Positions 1 to 7,650 of a DNA stretch of 25,529 nt are shown here, in pieces. The translations under genes were made by a program, and so were the position numbers. The DNA is taken from the NCBI GenBank assembly GCA_964503615.1, contig CAZDBA010000064.1:1-25529 (forward strand), written 5' to 3'. The stretch is from CAZDBA01 sp964503615. GTDB lineage: Bacteria > Planctomycetota > Planctomycetia > Pirellulales > Pirellulaceae. The notes below the pieces were generated by a model. That model saw nothing but the letters and a program-made list of their open reading frames with translations. It did no database searches and was not told the origin of the DNA. Position 1 is the first letter of the stretch. Each line of letters opens with the position of its first letter.

Positions 1-71
1 CTGATTTCGATAACATCTTCGCCAACAACACCGCAATCGTCGGACCGGACATTTTCGAAAACCCCATTTAA
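1..71 (+). CDS. 3' end of an upstream beta-helix surface protein paralogue (partial)
   Basis: Reading codons from base 3 gives about 22 residues ending in GPDIFENPI and a TAA at 69-71. Bases 1-55 are identical to 3619-3673, the last codons of the large beta-helix gene downstream. The encoded peptides differ only at the very end (ENPI against ENV). The simplest reading is the C-terminus of a tandem paralogue whose body lies outside the window. The exact 55-bp identity equals the overlap seen at the gap at 10266, so base 1 may be a contig edge created by this repeat. That the gene is a paralogue is inferred from this short tail only. Confidence 0.7.
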   Translation, partial: DFDNIFANNTAIVGPDIFENPI

Positions 72-133
72 ACCGTTACAAACTGTTGAACTGAGATATT
101 TTCAAAAACCCTGTATAAACCTTACGGTTTGTT
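51..133 (+). repeat. Imperfect direct repeat around the stop codon of the upstream gene
   Basis: Bases 51-88 (starting ATTTTCGAAAACCCC) and 98-133 (starting ATTTTCAAAAACCCT) align over about 37 bp with roughly ten differences and one 1-bp gap. Both contain TAAACC and end in TTG. The second copy lies between the two beta-helix genes, so it may be a decayed remnant of another gene end left by tandem duplication. It may also be a duplicated regulatory sequence. Confidence 0.5.
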
Positions 134-221
134 GGGCTCTCGATCGAGTACTTTGCTAGAATCAACCGACTTATTGTATTCTAGAAGTGTTCTTGTTTGT
201 TCTTCAGGAATCAATCCCATC

Positions 222-3200
222 ATGAAATCACAACTCGAATACGCTTCAAACTTTTTAACTGCCACGACAAGCAAATTGGGATGGGGCAAACGCAAATCGC
301 GCAGGTCCTCTCAAGCAGTGGCGCCGTCATACGACCTGTTAGAAAAAAGAAGCCTGCTGGCGACAATCACAGTGACGACTGCGCAGGATTCGTTGGCCCA
401 CGATGGCTTGGTCAGCCTGCGCGAGGCGATCATCGCCACCAATACCAATGCGGCATTTGGGGACGCGGCTGCTGGTGATGCGACTGGCGACACGATTGTC
501 TTTGCCCCCTCATTGTCCAATGCGACGATTCAGCTGCAGTTGGGACACCTGGAAATTGAGGATGATTTGCTGATTTCCGGCAGCGGCAACATCACCATTG
601 ACGCTCAGGACCAGTCAAGAGTTTTCGTAGCTCGGCAGAGCGCTGAAGAGGTGACACTAACAGGCCTGAACTTAATCAACGGCTTTGCAAATTCTGTCGA
701 CGACCTTGAAGATGATGGAGGTACAATTTTCGCCGAAACGACCGAATTGCTGATCTCAGACTCTGAGATTCGCTCCTCAAATGCAACAGGGAGTGGAGGT
801 GCGATTTACCTAGACGCTGATAAGAGCTTTAGCGAAAGTCGCCTTGAAATCGAAGGAACTTCTTTCATTGGAAACCAAGCAGTTGCGGGAGGCGCGATCG
901 CTGTCAATGATTTTAGTGGGTTTACTTCGGTCGTGATTACGGATTCTTCTTTTGACAATAACCAAGCCAGAATTGGGGGTGCATTATCCGGTTTCTTTAT
1001 TGAAGGTGGATACCGGATTTTTGGATCTTCTTTTACCAACAATCAAGCACGTGCTGGAGGTGCCATCAATTTTAGGAGTAGTGGCTTTGGTTTTGACGAC
1101 GACGCCTTGGGGTCAGTTGTCATTGAGGATAGCGATTTTATTGGTAACCAGGCAACGGACGGCGATGGAGGCGCAGTTTTTGTCTTTGATGGCAGTTTGG
1201 TGATCCGACGGTCAGAGATTCGCTCATCCAGCGCATCAGAAGATGGAGGCGCGATATATATCGTGGGCGCCGTGGGTGGTGTTGTGGAAACCACTTTCAT
1301 TGGAAACGAAGCTGGGGGTCGTGGGGGTTCAATTAACCTCGAGCCTAATTCCAGCTTTACTGTGTCACAGTCTGTGTTTCGCGATTCAACTGCAGCATCA
1401 GCGGGAGGCGCGATAGCTATAAGTTCTGTTATTCCCATAGATTCTCAAGGTAGGCTTCGAGTTGTGGAATCCTCTTTCGTGGGCAACCAAGCTGCGACCG
1501 GTGGCGGCGCAATCACTGTCGAGGGTGAAACGGAAGCGGAGATTGAGGGGAGCTTTTTCCTGGAAAACAGTGCAGAGAACGGTGGCGCAATTCGCAGATC
1601 ATCTCGTAGCACTTTGAACGTCTCGCAGTCCGTGTTTCGCTCCTCAATTGCCTCCGTTGATGGAGGCGCCATACATTCTTCGGCAATCGGCGTACGTACT
1701 CAACAGCTTGCTGAGGTTGTAATTTCGGATAGCACTTTCTTTGACAACCAAGCGGGTGAAAGTGGTGGCGCGATATACGAATCCGGTGGAAATTTGACCG
1801 TCACGGGGTCTCGGTTCCTTTCTTCAACTGCATCCAATGAAGGAGGTGCGATTTACGCGTTTGGAAACATTCTACTTTCCGACAGCACTTTTGTTGGTAA
1901 TCAAGCGGAGGTCGCTGGAGGGGCAATTAGTTCCGGCGAAGAATTCACCATATCTGGATCGAGGTTTAGTAATAACAGCGCTGTCACAAACGGAGGTGCC
2001 ATCTTTGCACGCGATGAGTTAGATGTGCTTCAGTCAACGTTTAGCGGCAATACATCAACTCAAGGTAACGGTGGTGCTATCTCGGCCCTTAATGCAGAGA
2101 TTCTCGTATTTGAAACTTCTTTCACCGCAAACTCTGCGGCCTTCAATGGTGGAGCCATTATTTATTCTGGCCGAAACCAAATCACTGTTCGCGACTCTCG
2201 ATTGATCAATAATGTTGCTCAAAGAAGTGGAGGGGCGATTGCCATTCGCGATCTCGAAAGGGATGGAGCTAATCCTAGACCTTTTGCTTTCGTTACCAAC
2301 GTAGTGATCAACGGAAATGTTGCAGGCGATGCACAAAATGGTCTTACGACCAGTAGTGGTGGCGGTATTAGTAATTTGGGCGGAAGGTTGGCTGTCAGAG
2401 ATTCAAGCCTGAACAATAACCGCACAAGCGGTTCAGGAGGCGGGATCAGTTCCGCAAGGAGCCTCAGTGATCCGGACCCGGCAGAGTTGCTGATCCTCAA
2501 TAATACGCGGGTGGCTGGAAATTTAGCCCAGAACTTCGGAGGCGGCATCAGTAGCGATGGGACCAATCTGACGATCCTGGACTCAAGCATTATCAGCAAC
2601 CGAGTGAACAATCCAACAACAGCGACTACAAATCTGGTTCTTGGCGGTGGCGGTGTGTTCAACAGTGGCGATACAAGAGCCCAGTCCGATACGAATTTGG
2701 TTTTCATTCGAAATACTCTGTTCCAAGGCAACTTTGCAGGCATCTATGGTGGTGGCTTGGCCAACGAAGGTGCAACCCTGAACATCTTCGATTCGACATT
2801 CAGAAGTAATAGCGTAACCAGTACCGTCACGTCGACCGCATCCACCAACCCCGCTGGTGGAGCGGGAGTTTACCACACACCCTTAAACCGCGCGGATGCG
2901 AACTTAACTGTCGAGGACTCGACGTTTGTGCAAAACAGAGCCAGCTTTGGAGCACAATCTTTAGACTTGGCCGCCGATGTCTCTCTACAGGGAGGCGGGA
3001 TCTCCGTTTTTAGCGATGCCAATTTTGAGAGCAGCGCTGTAGTTAGGAACACTGGTTTTTCCGCTAACTCCAGCGATGGAAGCGGAGGTGGCGTCGCGCT
3101 CTCGGGTTCGGCCACACTACGTATAGCCGATACTGAATTCTTGGGAAACTTTGCTGGAACTCCTCTTCTGAATGCAAACCCGACTGGAGCCAGTGACTTG

Positions 3201-3686
3201 AGCGCGAACCCCATCGGCTTGGGCGGCGCGGTCTACACGGCGACATCGGGTTCGAGCGATTTACTTCCCGTCAGAATTTTAGGTGGAGATTTTAGAGGCA
3301 ACTTCGCCACTAACAGTGGTGGCGCGATCTTCTCCCATTCAGCCAATTCTTCAGCCGATGTCCTCCTTCGGGCCAATACCGCTGGAGAAGGTACTCGCTT
3401 CCTCAACAACCGTGCACTACGCCAGGATGGTGGCGCGTTCGCCAGCTTTGGAATCGGGTTGAATGCGCGAGATGCTTTCTTCTCCACCAACTCCGCCCGC
3501 AACGGTGGTGCTCTCTTCGTTCAAGGGGCCGACGACCTGAGACTTGTTACCTCCGAGTTCAGAAGGAACGCGGCCAGAGCCAGAGGCGGTGCCGTGAACG
3601 TTGCGGACGCCGTGTTCGCTGATTTCGATAACATCTTCGCCAACAACACCGCAATCGTCGGACCGGACATTTTTGAAAATGTCTAA
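222..3686 (+). CDS. Giant right-handed beta-helix repeat protein (CSLREA / polymorphic outer membrane protein type)
   Basis: A 1154-residue protein predicted to be exported and surface-associated. Near the N-terminus (about residues 40-50) is DLLEKRSLLA, matching the planctomycete 'LExRxLLA' motif. Just after it, DGLVSLREAI matches the CSLREA domain that opens many such proteins. From about residue 150 to the C-terminus it is almost entirely short beta-helix coils carrying GGAI or GGGI, with companion phrases such as FxGNQA, SxFxxNxA and SEIRSS. This is typical of chlamydial Pmp-like and other parallel beta-helix proteins. I chose ATG at 222: it has AGGA about 12 bases upstream, and the frame is open further upstream only through a TTG at 129. 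No anchor, dockerin or autotransporter barrel is visible at the C-terminus, which ends GPDIFENV. Its role (adhesion or cell-surface structure) is inferred from fold only. A near-identical tail precedes it at 1-71. Confidence 0.85.
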   Translation: MKSQLEYASNFLTATTSKLGWGKRKSRRSSQAVAPSYDLLEKRSLLATITVTTAQDSLAHDGLVSLREAIIATNTNAAFGDAAAGDATGDTIVFAPSLSNATIQLQLGHLEIEDDLLISGSGNITIDAQDQSRVFVARQSAEEVTLTGLNLINGFANSVDDLEDDGGTIFAETTELLISDSEIRSSNATGSGGAIYLDADKSFSESRLEIEGTSFIGNQAVAGGAIAVNDFSGFTSVVITDSSFDNNQARIGGALSGFFIEGGYRIFGSSFTNNQARAGGAINFRSSGFGFDDDALGSVVIEDSDFIGNQATDGDGGAVFVFDGSLVIRRSEIRSSSASEDGGAIYIVGAVGGVVETTFIGNEAGGRGGSINLEPNSSFTVSQSVFRDSTAASAGGAIAISSVIPIDSQGRLRVVESSFVGNQAATGGGAITVEGETEAEIEGSFFLENSAENGGAIRRSSRSTLNVSQSVFRSSIASVDGGAIHSSAIGVRTQQLAEVVISDSTFFDNQAGESGGAIYESGGNLTVTGSRFLSSTASNEGGAIYAFGNILLSDSTFVGNQAEVAGGAISSGEEFTISGSRFSNNSAVTNGGAIFARDELDVLQSTFSGNTSTQGNGGAISALNAEILVFETSFTANSAAFNGGAIIYSGRNQITVRDSRLINNVAQRSGGAIAIRDLERDGANPRPFAFVTNVVINGNVAGDAQNGLTTSSGGGISNLGGRLAVRDSSLNNNRTSGSGGGISSARSLSDPDPAELLILNNTRVAGNLAQNFGGGISSDGTNLTILDSSIISNRVNNPTTATTNLVLGGGGVFNSGDTRAQSDTNLVFIRNTLFQGNFAGIYGGGLANEGATLNIFDSTFRSNSVTSTVTSTASTNPAGGAGVYHTPLNRADANLTVEDSTFVQNRASFGAQSLDLAADVSLQGGGISVFSDANFESSAVVRNTGFSANSSDGSGGGVALSGSATLRIADTEFLGNFAGTPLLNANPTGASDLSANPIGLGGAVYTATSGSSDLLPVRILGGDFRGNFATNSGGAIFSHSANSSADVLLRANTAGEGTRFLNNRALRQDGGAFASFGIGLNARDAFFSTNSARNGGALFVQGADDLRLVTSEFRRNAARARGGAVNVADAVFADFDNIFANNTAIVGPDIFENV

Positions 3687-3767
3687 AGCTCAGTTACTGG
3701 TAGCGGGGCCTAAATCGGCGCGAATCGCGCAGAGTTAAGCTACCGTTTGGGCGCTGTTTTCCCACAT

Positions 3768-3806
3768 CAAAAGAACCCAAGCTTCTACCGATGCTGGGTC
3801 CTTTTG
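3768..3806 (+). terminator. Long hairpin after the beta-helix gene, likely terminator
   Basis: CAAAAGAACCCA at 3768-3779 pairs with TGGGTCCTTTTG at 3795-3806 with one mismatch. Additional inner pairing leaves a short loop near TACC. The 3' arm ends in CTTTTG, and the A-rich 5' arm could act in the reverse direction too. It lies 80 bp after the stop of the surface protein gene and 20 bp before the next gene. The U-tract is short, so efficiency is uncertain. Confidence 0.55.
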
Positions 3807-3825
3807 AGCCACCTAAAACCGCAGA

Positions 3826-4863
3826 ATGCCAAATTCATGGTTGTCATGTGCGCTGGTAGCTACAAAAATGAAAGGCCCTCGTCGATTAGCATGCTTATCA
3901 AACCTGCTGGCGGAATCCGCCGGCCCAACAGAGGCACAAACCGTCTTGAAGAAGATCCTTGTCGTTGACGATTCTCCTGTGGACCGCATGCTCGTGGGCC
4001 GTTTACTGGAACAGAATTCTGAATGGTCCGTTCAGTTTGCCGAAGATGGTCGACTTGCGATCGAAGCGATTGACACAATGGCCAAAAAAGAGGATGGCAG
4101 GCTCCCTGATCTGGTCGTTACCGATTTACAGATGCCCTACATCAGCGGGATGGAGTTGGTGAATCATCTCAAGCAGTCCCACCCGTCGATCCCGATCGTC
4201 TTGATCACTGGCTTTGGATCAGAGCAAGTTGCCATGGATGCGCTGCGATGTGGTGCTGCCAATTACACGCCCAAGAGTGGATTGCAAAAAGATTTGCAGA
4301 GGACGGTAAGTCATGTGTTGGAGATGTCGGACCGTGTCCGAATCAACCAGGTCCACGATCAATCTTGCACCGAAGAATGCCAACTGGCGTTCGTGCTGGA
4401 AAACGACCAGAGCCTAATCGGTCCACTCATCGAACACTTGCAAACCAAACTTCCCAAATGGTCAGAGCCCGATCGATTACAGATCGGTATGGCGCTCGAT
4501 GAGGCGTTGGTCAACGCGATGCATCATGGGAATCTGGAAGTCGAATCGAGCTTGCGAGCAACTGGCGAACCGGACGAGGAGGACAAGTACTATAGCGAGA
4601 TACGTACTCGCAAGTCTAAAGAGCCGTTTTGCGATCGACGCGTTCAAGTCCGCGCGAGTTTTTCCAACCGCGCGATCGAAATCCAGGTCAAGGACGAAGG
4701 GCCCGGTTTCGACCCGGAACAAGTCGCCGATCCACGTTCACCAGAGAATTTGACCAGGGTTAGTGGCCGAGGCTTGTTTCTGATCCGCACTTTTATGGAT
4801 GCAGTGACTCATAACAACGCAGGCAACGAAATCACCTTGCAGAAGAATCGCAAAACGGTTTGA
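3826..4863 (+). CDS. Response regulator receiver domain fused to RsbW-like HATPase (anti-sigma-factor-kinase type)
   Basis: A 345-residue cytoplasmic protein. Residues about 42-165 form a receiver (REC) domain: acidic pair D48-D49, phospho-acceptor D100 in VVTDLQMP, T128 and K150. Residues about 185-340 form a GHKL ATPase domain of the RsbW/SpoIIAB type: N-box with E226 and N230 followed by HHGN, ATP-binding DEGPGF at 290-295, and GRGL at 314-317. No histidine-kinase dimerisation helix is seen. The output is therefore probably a serine kinase or anti-sigma activity controlled by phosphorylation of the receiver. The start is uncertain: ATG at 3826 gives a 40-residue non-conserved leader, while ATG at 3868 or TTG at 3946, immediately before KKILVVDD, would be more typical. 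The STAS gene 245 bp downstream is the natural partner. Confidence 0.85.
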   Translation: MPNSWLSCALVATKMKGPRRLACLSNLLAESAGPTEAQTVLKKILVVDDSPVDRMLVGRLLEQNSEWSVQFAEDGRLAIEAIDTMAKKEDGRLPDLVVTDLQMPYISGMELVNHLKQSHPSIPIVLITGFGSEQVAMDALRCGAANYTPKSGLQKDLQRTVSHVLEMSDRVRINQVHDQSCTEECQLAFVLENDQSLIGPLIEHLQTKLPKWSEPDRLQIGMALDEALVNAMHHGNLEVESSLRATGEPDEEDKYYSEIRTRKSKEPFCDRRVQVRASFSNRAIEIQVKDEGPGFDPEQVADPRSPENLTRVSGRGLFLIRTFMDAVTHNNAGNEITLQKNRKTV

Positions 4864-4989
4864 AATTTTAGTTTGTCGGCAATTTGAACAAGCTGCGCAA
4901 AATCTTTATCTTCTCCTCGCGATTTTCAGCGGCAACTGTCTAGAATTCCCAGCAATACTTGCAGTCATCGTCGTCCGAAATAGCATTTT

Positions 4990-5018
4990 TTGTGCTTTAG
5001 CCCACTATCGATTAAACT
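4990..5018 (+). promoter_or_regulatory. Possible sigma70-type promoter for the STAS gene
   Basis: TTGTGC (4990-4995) and TAAACT (5013-5018) are separated by 17 bp, each matching 4 of 6 consensus bases. They lie in the 245-bp gap before the STAS gene. A separate promoter would let the antagonist be expressed independently of the upstream kinase. The matches are weak and sequence inspection alone cannot confirm it. Confidence 0.3.
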
Positions 5019-5108
5019 TGAGGAAGGAAAAGGGATTATTCAAAGCCCTATCAAATTGCCGGGCTTGCAGTTCAACCTCTCACCGTTTGTTAATTGAGTG
5101 GAGTAGTT

Positions 5109-5474
5109 ATGTCTGATGAACCTGCACAACATTTAGAGACGCGAGTTTTGGCTGACCACCAGATCGTCAAGCTAAACGGGAACTGTTTTATTGACGACGA
5201 CCACATTCGCGAAACTGGCTCAAAGTTGTCCCAAGCGGTGGCAACCGCTGACTCAAAGTACTTCCTGGTCAATCTTGGTAACATCGCTGTCGTCTCATCT
5301 ATGATGATTGGCCAACTGGTCAACGTCCGCAATAAATGCGAAGAAGCAAACTTGGAATTTCAAATCTCCGATCTTAGGCCGGCGGTCGAAGAGTCGCTTA
5401 AGATTATGAACTTGCACGAACTGCTGAGTGTCTATCCTACCGAAGCAGACGCACTGGCAGCATCAGAAGAGTAA
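5109..5474 (+). CDS. STAS-domain anti-sigma factor antagonist (RsbV/SpoIIAA-like)
   Basis: A 121-residue single-domain cytoplasmic protein. The segment FLVNLGNIAVVSSMMIG aligns with the STAS core strand and loop (DSSGLG in SpoIIAA). It keeps the tandem serines S63-S64, the expected site of phosphorylation by an RsbW-type kinase, but the aspartate before them is replaced by valine. The C-terminal part (FQISDLRPAVEESLKIMNL) fits the family's final strand and helix. ATG at 5109 is preceded by GGAG with 7-bp spacing. The in-frame TTG at 5094 is less likely. It follows the receiver/HATPase gene, which suggests a phospho-controlled partner switch. No sigma factor lies nearby, so the final target is unknown. 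Confidence 0.8.
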   Translation: MSDEPAQHLETRVLADHQIVKLNGNCFIDDDHIRETGSKLSQAVATADSKYFLVNLGNIAVVSSMMIGQLVNVRNKCEEANLEFQISDLRPAVEESLKIMNLHELLSVYPTEADALAASEE

Positions 5475-5476
5475 TC

Positions 5477-5502
5477 GTAGTCTCGGCTAAAGACGGGACT
5501 AC
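5477..5502. terminator. Short hairpin between convergent genes
   Basis: GTAGTCTCG (5477-5485) pairs with CGGGACTAC (5494-5502), a 9-bp stem with one G-U pair and an 8-base loop. It lies just after the STAS stop and before the end of the convergent solute-binding protein gene. No clear U-tract follows on either strand, so it may only be a weak or bidirectional terminator. Confidence 0.35.
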
Positions 5503-5519
5503 AAACCTCGGGTCCTATT

Positions 5520-6575
5520 CTATCGAAACTGATCCGCTAGAAACTTGGTTGCCGTCTCCCAGGAATCAGCTGCCGATTCAAAATCGACTTGCATAATTCG
5601 TAACCCTTCCGGATCGGCTCGCGATACTGTGCTTACGTTTTCACTTAATGGAAACTGTGCGCTGCGCCCTTCGGCCAATTGTTTTTCTACTTTTCCTTCC
5701 AGCAAAAAGTCTACCAACTGGCGAGCTTGTTCAGCGTTGGGACCGCCCTTTACGATCGCCAACGTGTTGGGAATCAATAACGTGCCCTCTTGATCGACGT
5801 CTTGATCGGGAAAGACCATTACTACCGGCTGCCCTCGGTCGATCTCTATAATCGCATCGTCCGTGTCAGTGATTCCCCAAGCGTAGCGCCCCTGAGCAAC
5901 ATGGATCGCGACTTGCTTGTTGCCACTTTCGACGATCGCATTTTCTTTTACCTTTGTAAAAAACGCTTCAGCGGTTTCGGCGCCCCAACGATCAAACAAA
6001 ACAGTAGCGTGAGTTGCACTGGTGCCAAACAACGGTTTGGCAATACCGCATCTGTTTTGCCAGTGGGGATCGACAAGATCATGGATCGAAGTGGGTCGGT
6101 CTTTGGCGTCGGGAATCAAATCGGTATTCACGATTAAAACTCGGGCGCGAGCCGCCAAGCCGTGCCAATGATCGGTTTCGGAAACAAAACTCGCGGCAAA
6201 ATGATCAGCGTGCTTGCTACGATAGACATCCAACAAACCAAGCTTTTTAAGCCGCAGTGTATGTAAAATTTCGTTATTCCAGAACACATCGGCTCGCGGG
6301 CGCTTCTGCGTCTGGACGATTTCGTTCGCCAAGCCTACCGTTTTTTGCGATTCAACATCGAACTTGGCAAGCACTTTTATTCCAGTCTGTGATTCGAACT
6401 GTTCGAGAATTGGCTGCGAGAATTCTTTGTCCAACGCAGAATAAACGATAACTTCTTTTTCGTGTTGACCGACGCAACCTGGACAATGGGTTAACGCGAG
6501 CAGCGCTAAAACTGCTAACATGAGCTTGATCAAATTCGATGGACTACACCGTTTTGATAAAGTGGGCTTGGGCAT
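5520..6575 (-). CDS. Extracellular solute-binding protein, Fe(III)-type (FbpA/FutA-like)
   Basis: A 351-residue exported binding protein. A hydrophobic signal at about residues 15-30 is followed by two cysteines (C31 and C34, in HCPGC). C34 with glycine before it could be a lipid anchor, but the lipobox is imperfect. The mature N-terminus EVIVYSALDKEFSQPILEQF and the following FESQTGIKV are characteristic of iron-binding class periplasmic proteins, as is RADVFWNNE near residue 95. Family members capture ferric iron (some bind thiamine or other ligands) and deliver it to an ABC permease. No permease or ATPase gene is adjacent, so the transporter must be elsewhere or the protein acts alone. The ATG start has no clear ribosome-binding site. 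It is divergent from the metallopeptidase gene, with 61 bp between the starts. Confidence 0.8.
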   Translation of the reverse strand: MPKPTLSKRCSPSNLIKLMLAVLALLALTHCPGCVGQHEKEVIVYSALDKEFSQPILEQFESQTGIKVLAKFDVESQKTVGLANEIVQTQKRPRADVFWNNEILHTLRLKKLGLLDVYRSKHADHFAASFVSETDHWHGLAARARVLIVNTDLIPDAKDRPTSIHDLVDPHWQNRCGIAKPLFGTSATHATVLFDRWGAETAEAFFTKVKENAIVESGNKQVAIHVAQGRYAWGITDTDDAIIEIDRGQPVVMVFPDQDVDQEGTLLIPNTLAIVKGGPNAEQARQLVDFLLEGKVEKQLAEGRSAQFPLSENVSTVSRADPEGLRIMQVDFESAADSWETATKFLADQFR

Positions 6576-6636
6576 CGGTGTAAGTTTTCTTTAATAGTGA
6601 CGGCAAAAAATTAGATCTGATGAGAAAATTATAAAC

Positions 6637-7469
6637 ATGTTCAAACGCGACTTTTCTTTATTCTTAATCATCGCTGTGCTTTTTCCGGCTGTCTTGTGTT
6701 CTGGGCAACAGGATTTAGTCCATATGCGCGAGCTCAACCCGCAAATGCCCGAACCGATGAAGATCGATGAGGAGCGAGTCGCCGCAAACGGAATCTTGCG
6801 GATCGAGGGTAAACACGTTGTGCTCTACACCGATCTTCGTGAGCAACCAGAAATTGTAGAACTGGTCAAAGTCTTCGATCGGGCCGTGCCTCTCTGGTGC
6901 GAGTATTTTGAAGTCGATCCAGAAAAGGCGAATGGTTGGCAAGTCAGCGCTTTTGTCATCGGAGAAAAAGATCGGTTCATCAAAGCCAAACTTTTCCCTG
7001 ACGATCTTCCCGAGTTTCCTGCTGGCTTTAATCTTCATCACCACATGTGGATCTATTTGCAACCGGGTGACTACTACACTCGCCACTTGGTACTGCATGA
7101 AGGTACGCATTCATTTATGCAATGGTTCCTTCGCGGCAGCGGTCCGCCCTGGTATAGCGAAGGGATGGCGGAATTGCTGGCCGTGCATCGATGGGCCGAT
7201 GGTGAACTACAGTTGAACTACAATCTGCGCAGCAAAGAAGAAGCGGCTCACTGGGGCCGCGTCAAAATCATTCGCGAAGACGTTGCGGAAGGAAACTCTC
7301 GATCGCTGGAAGACGTTTTCCGTATGCCGAACCAAGCGTTCCGCAGCGTTCGCAACTACGCGTGGGCATGGGCGGCTTGTAAGTTCTTTGGTGAACATCC
7401 TCTGTCACGGGCTCAGTTTGCTGAACTTGAATCATCGGCAAACGACCTTTCGCGCGAGTTTAGCATTCA
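6637..7469 (+). CDS. Secreted gluzincin-type metallopeptidase (peptidase MA-like), truncated by gap
   Basis: 277 residues are visible before the N run. Residues 1-23 form a signal peptide ending near VLCSGQQ. The active-site signature is HEGTH at 154-158, an HExxH zinc motif, followed by WYSEGMAEL at 172-180. E175 there would be the third zinc ligand, as in peptidase MA and related gluzincins. This domain is common in planctomycete exported proteins of unknown substrate. The C-terminal part is lost in the gap at 7470-7569. A frame runs from 7570 to a TAA at 7627-7629, but the gap length is nominal, so continuity cannot be claimed. The start at ATG 6637 has no strong ribosome-binding site. Confidence 0.75.
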
Positions 7470-7569
7470 NNNNNNNNNNNNNNNNNNNNNNNNNNNNNNN
7501 NNNNNNNNNNNNNNNNNNNNNNNNNNNNNNNNNNNNNNNNNNNNNNNNNNNNNNNNNNNNNNNNNNNNN
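7470..7569. other. Assembly gap of 100 N
   Basis: Exactly 100 N, the conventional filler for a gap of unknown size. Unlike the gap at 10266, its flanks do not match each other, so real sequence is missing. It holds the 3' end of the metallopeptidase gene and perhaps more. Confidence 0.98.
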
Positions 7570-7585
7570 GTATTCTCACTAGCTG

Positions 7586-7614
7586 TTGACCATCGCCTTA
7601 TAGCTTTTCACAAT
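7586..7614 (+). promoter_or_regulatory. Likely sigma70-type promoter for glyA
   Basis: TTGACC (7586-7591) and CACAAT (7609-7614) are separated by 17 bp. They match 5 and 4 of 6 consensus bases, and the predicted start of transcription is about 30 bases before the glyA ATG. Confidence 0.45.
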
Positions 7615-7650
7615 CTTTGTTTTAAGTAACCATTTTTGCCGAGCCCTCGA

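Noticed and set aside
1043..3502. Several long minus-strand open frames across the beta-helix gene, rich in APPS and IAPP
   Set aside because: They are the antisense reading of the repeated GGAI codons and follow the repeat period. No independent gene features are seen.
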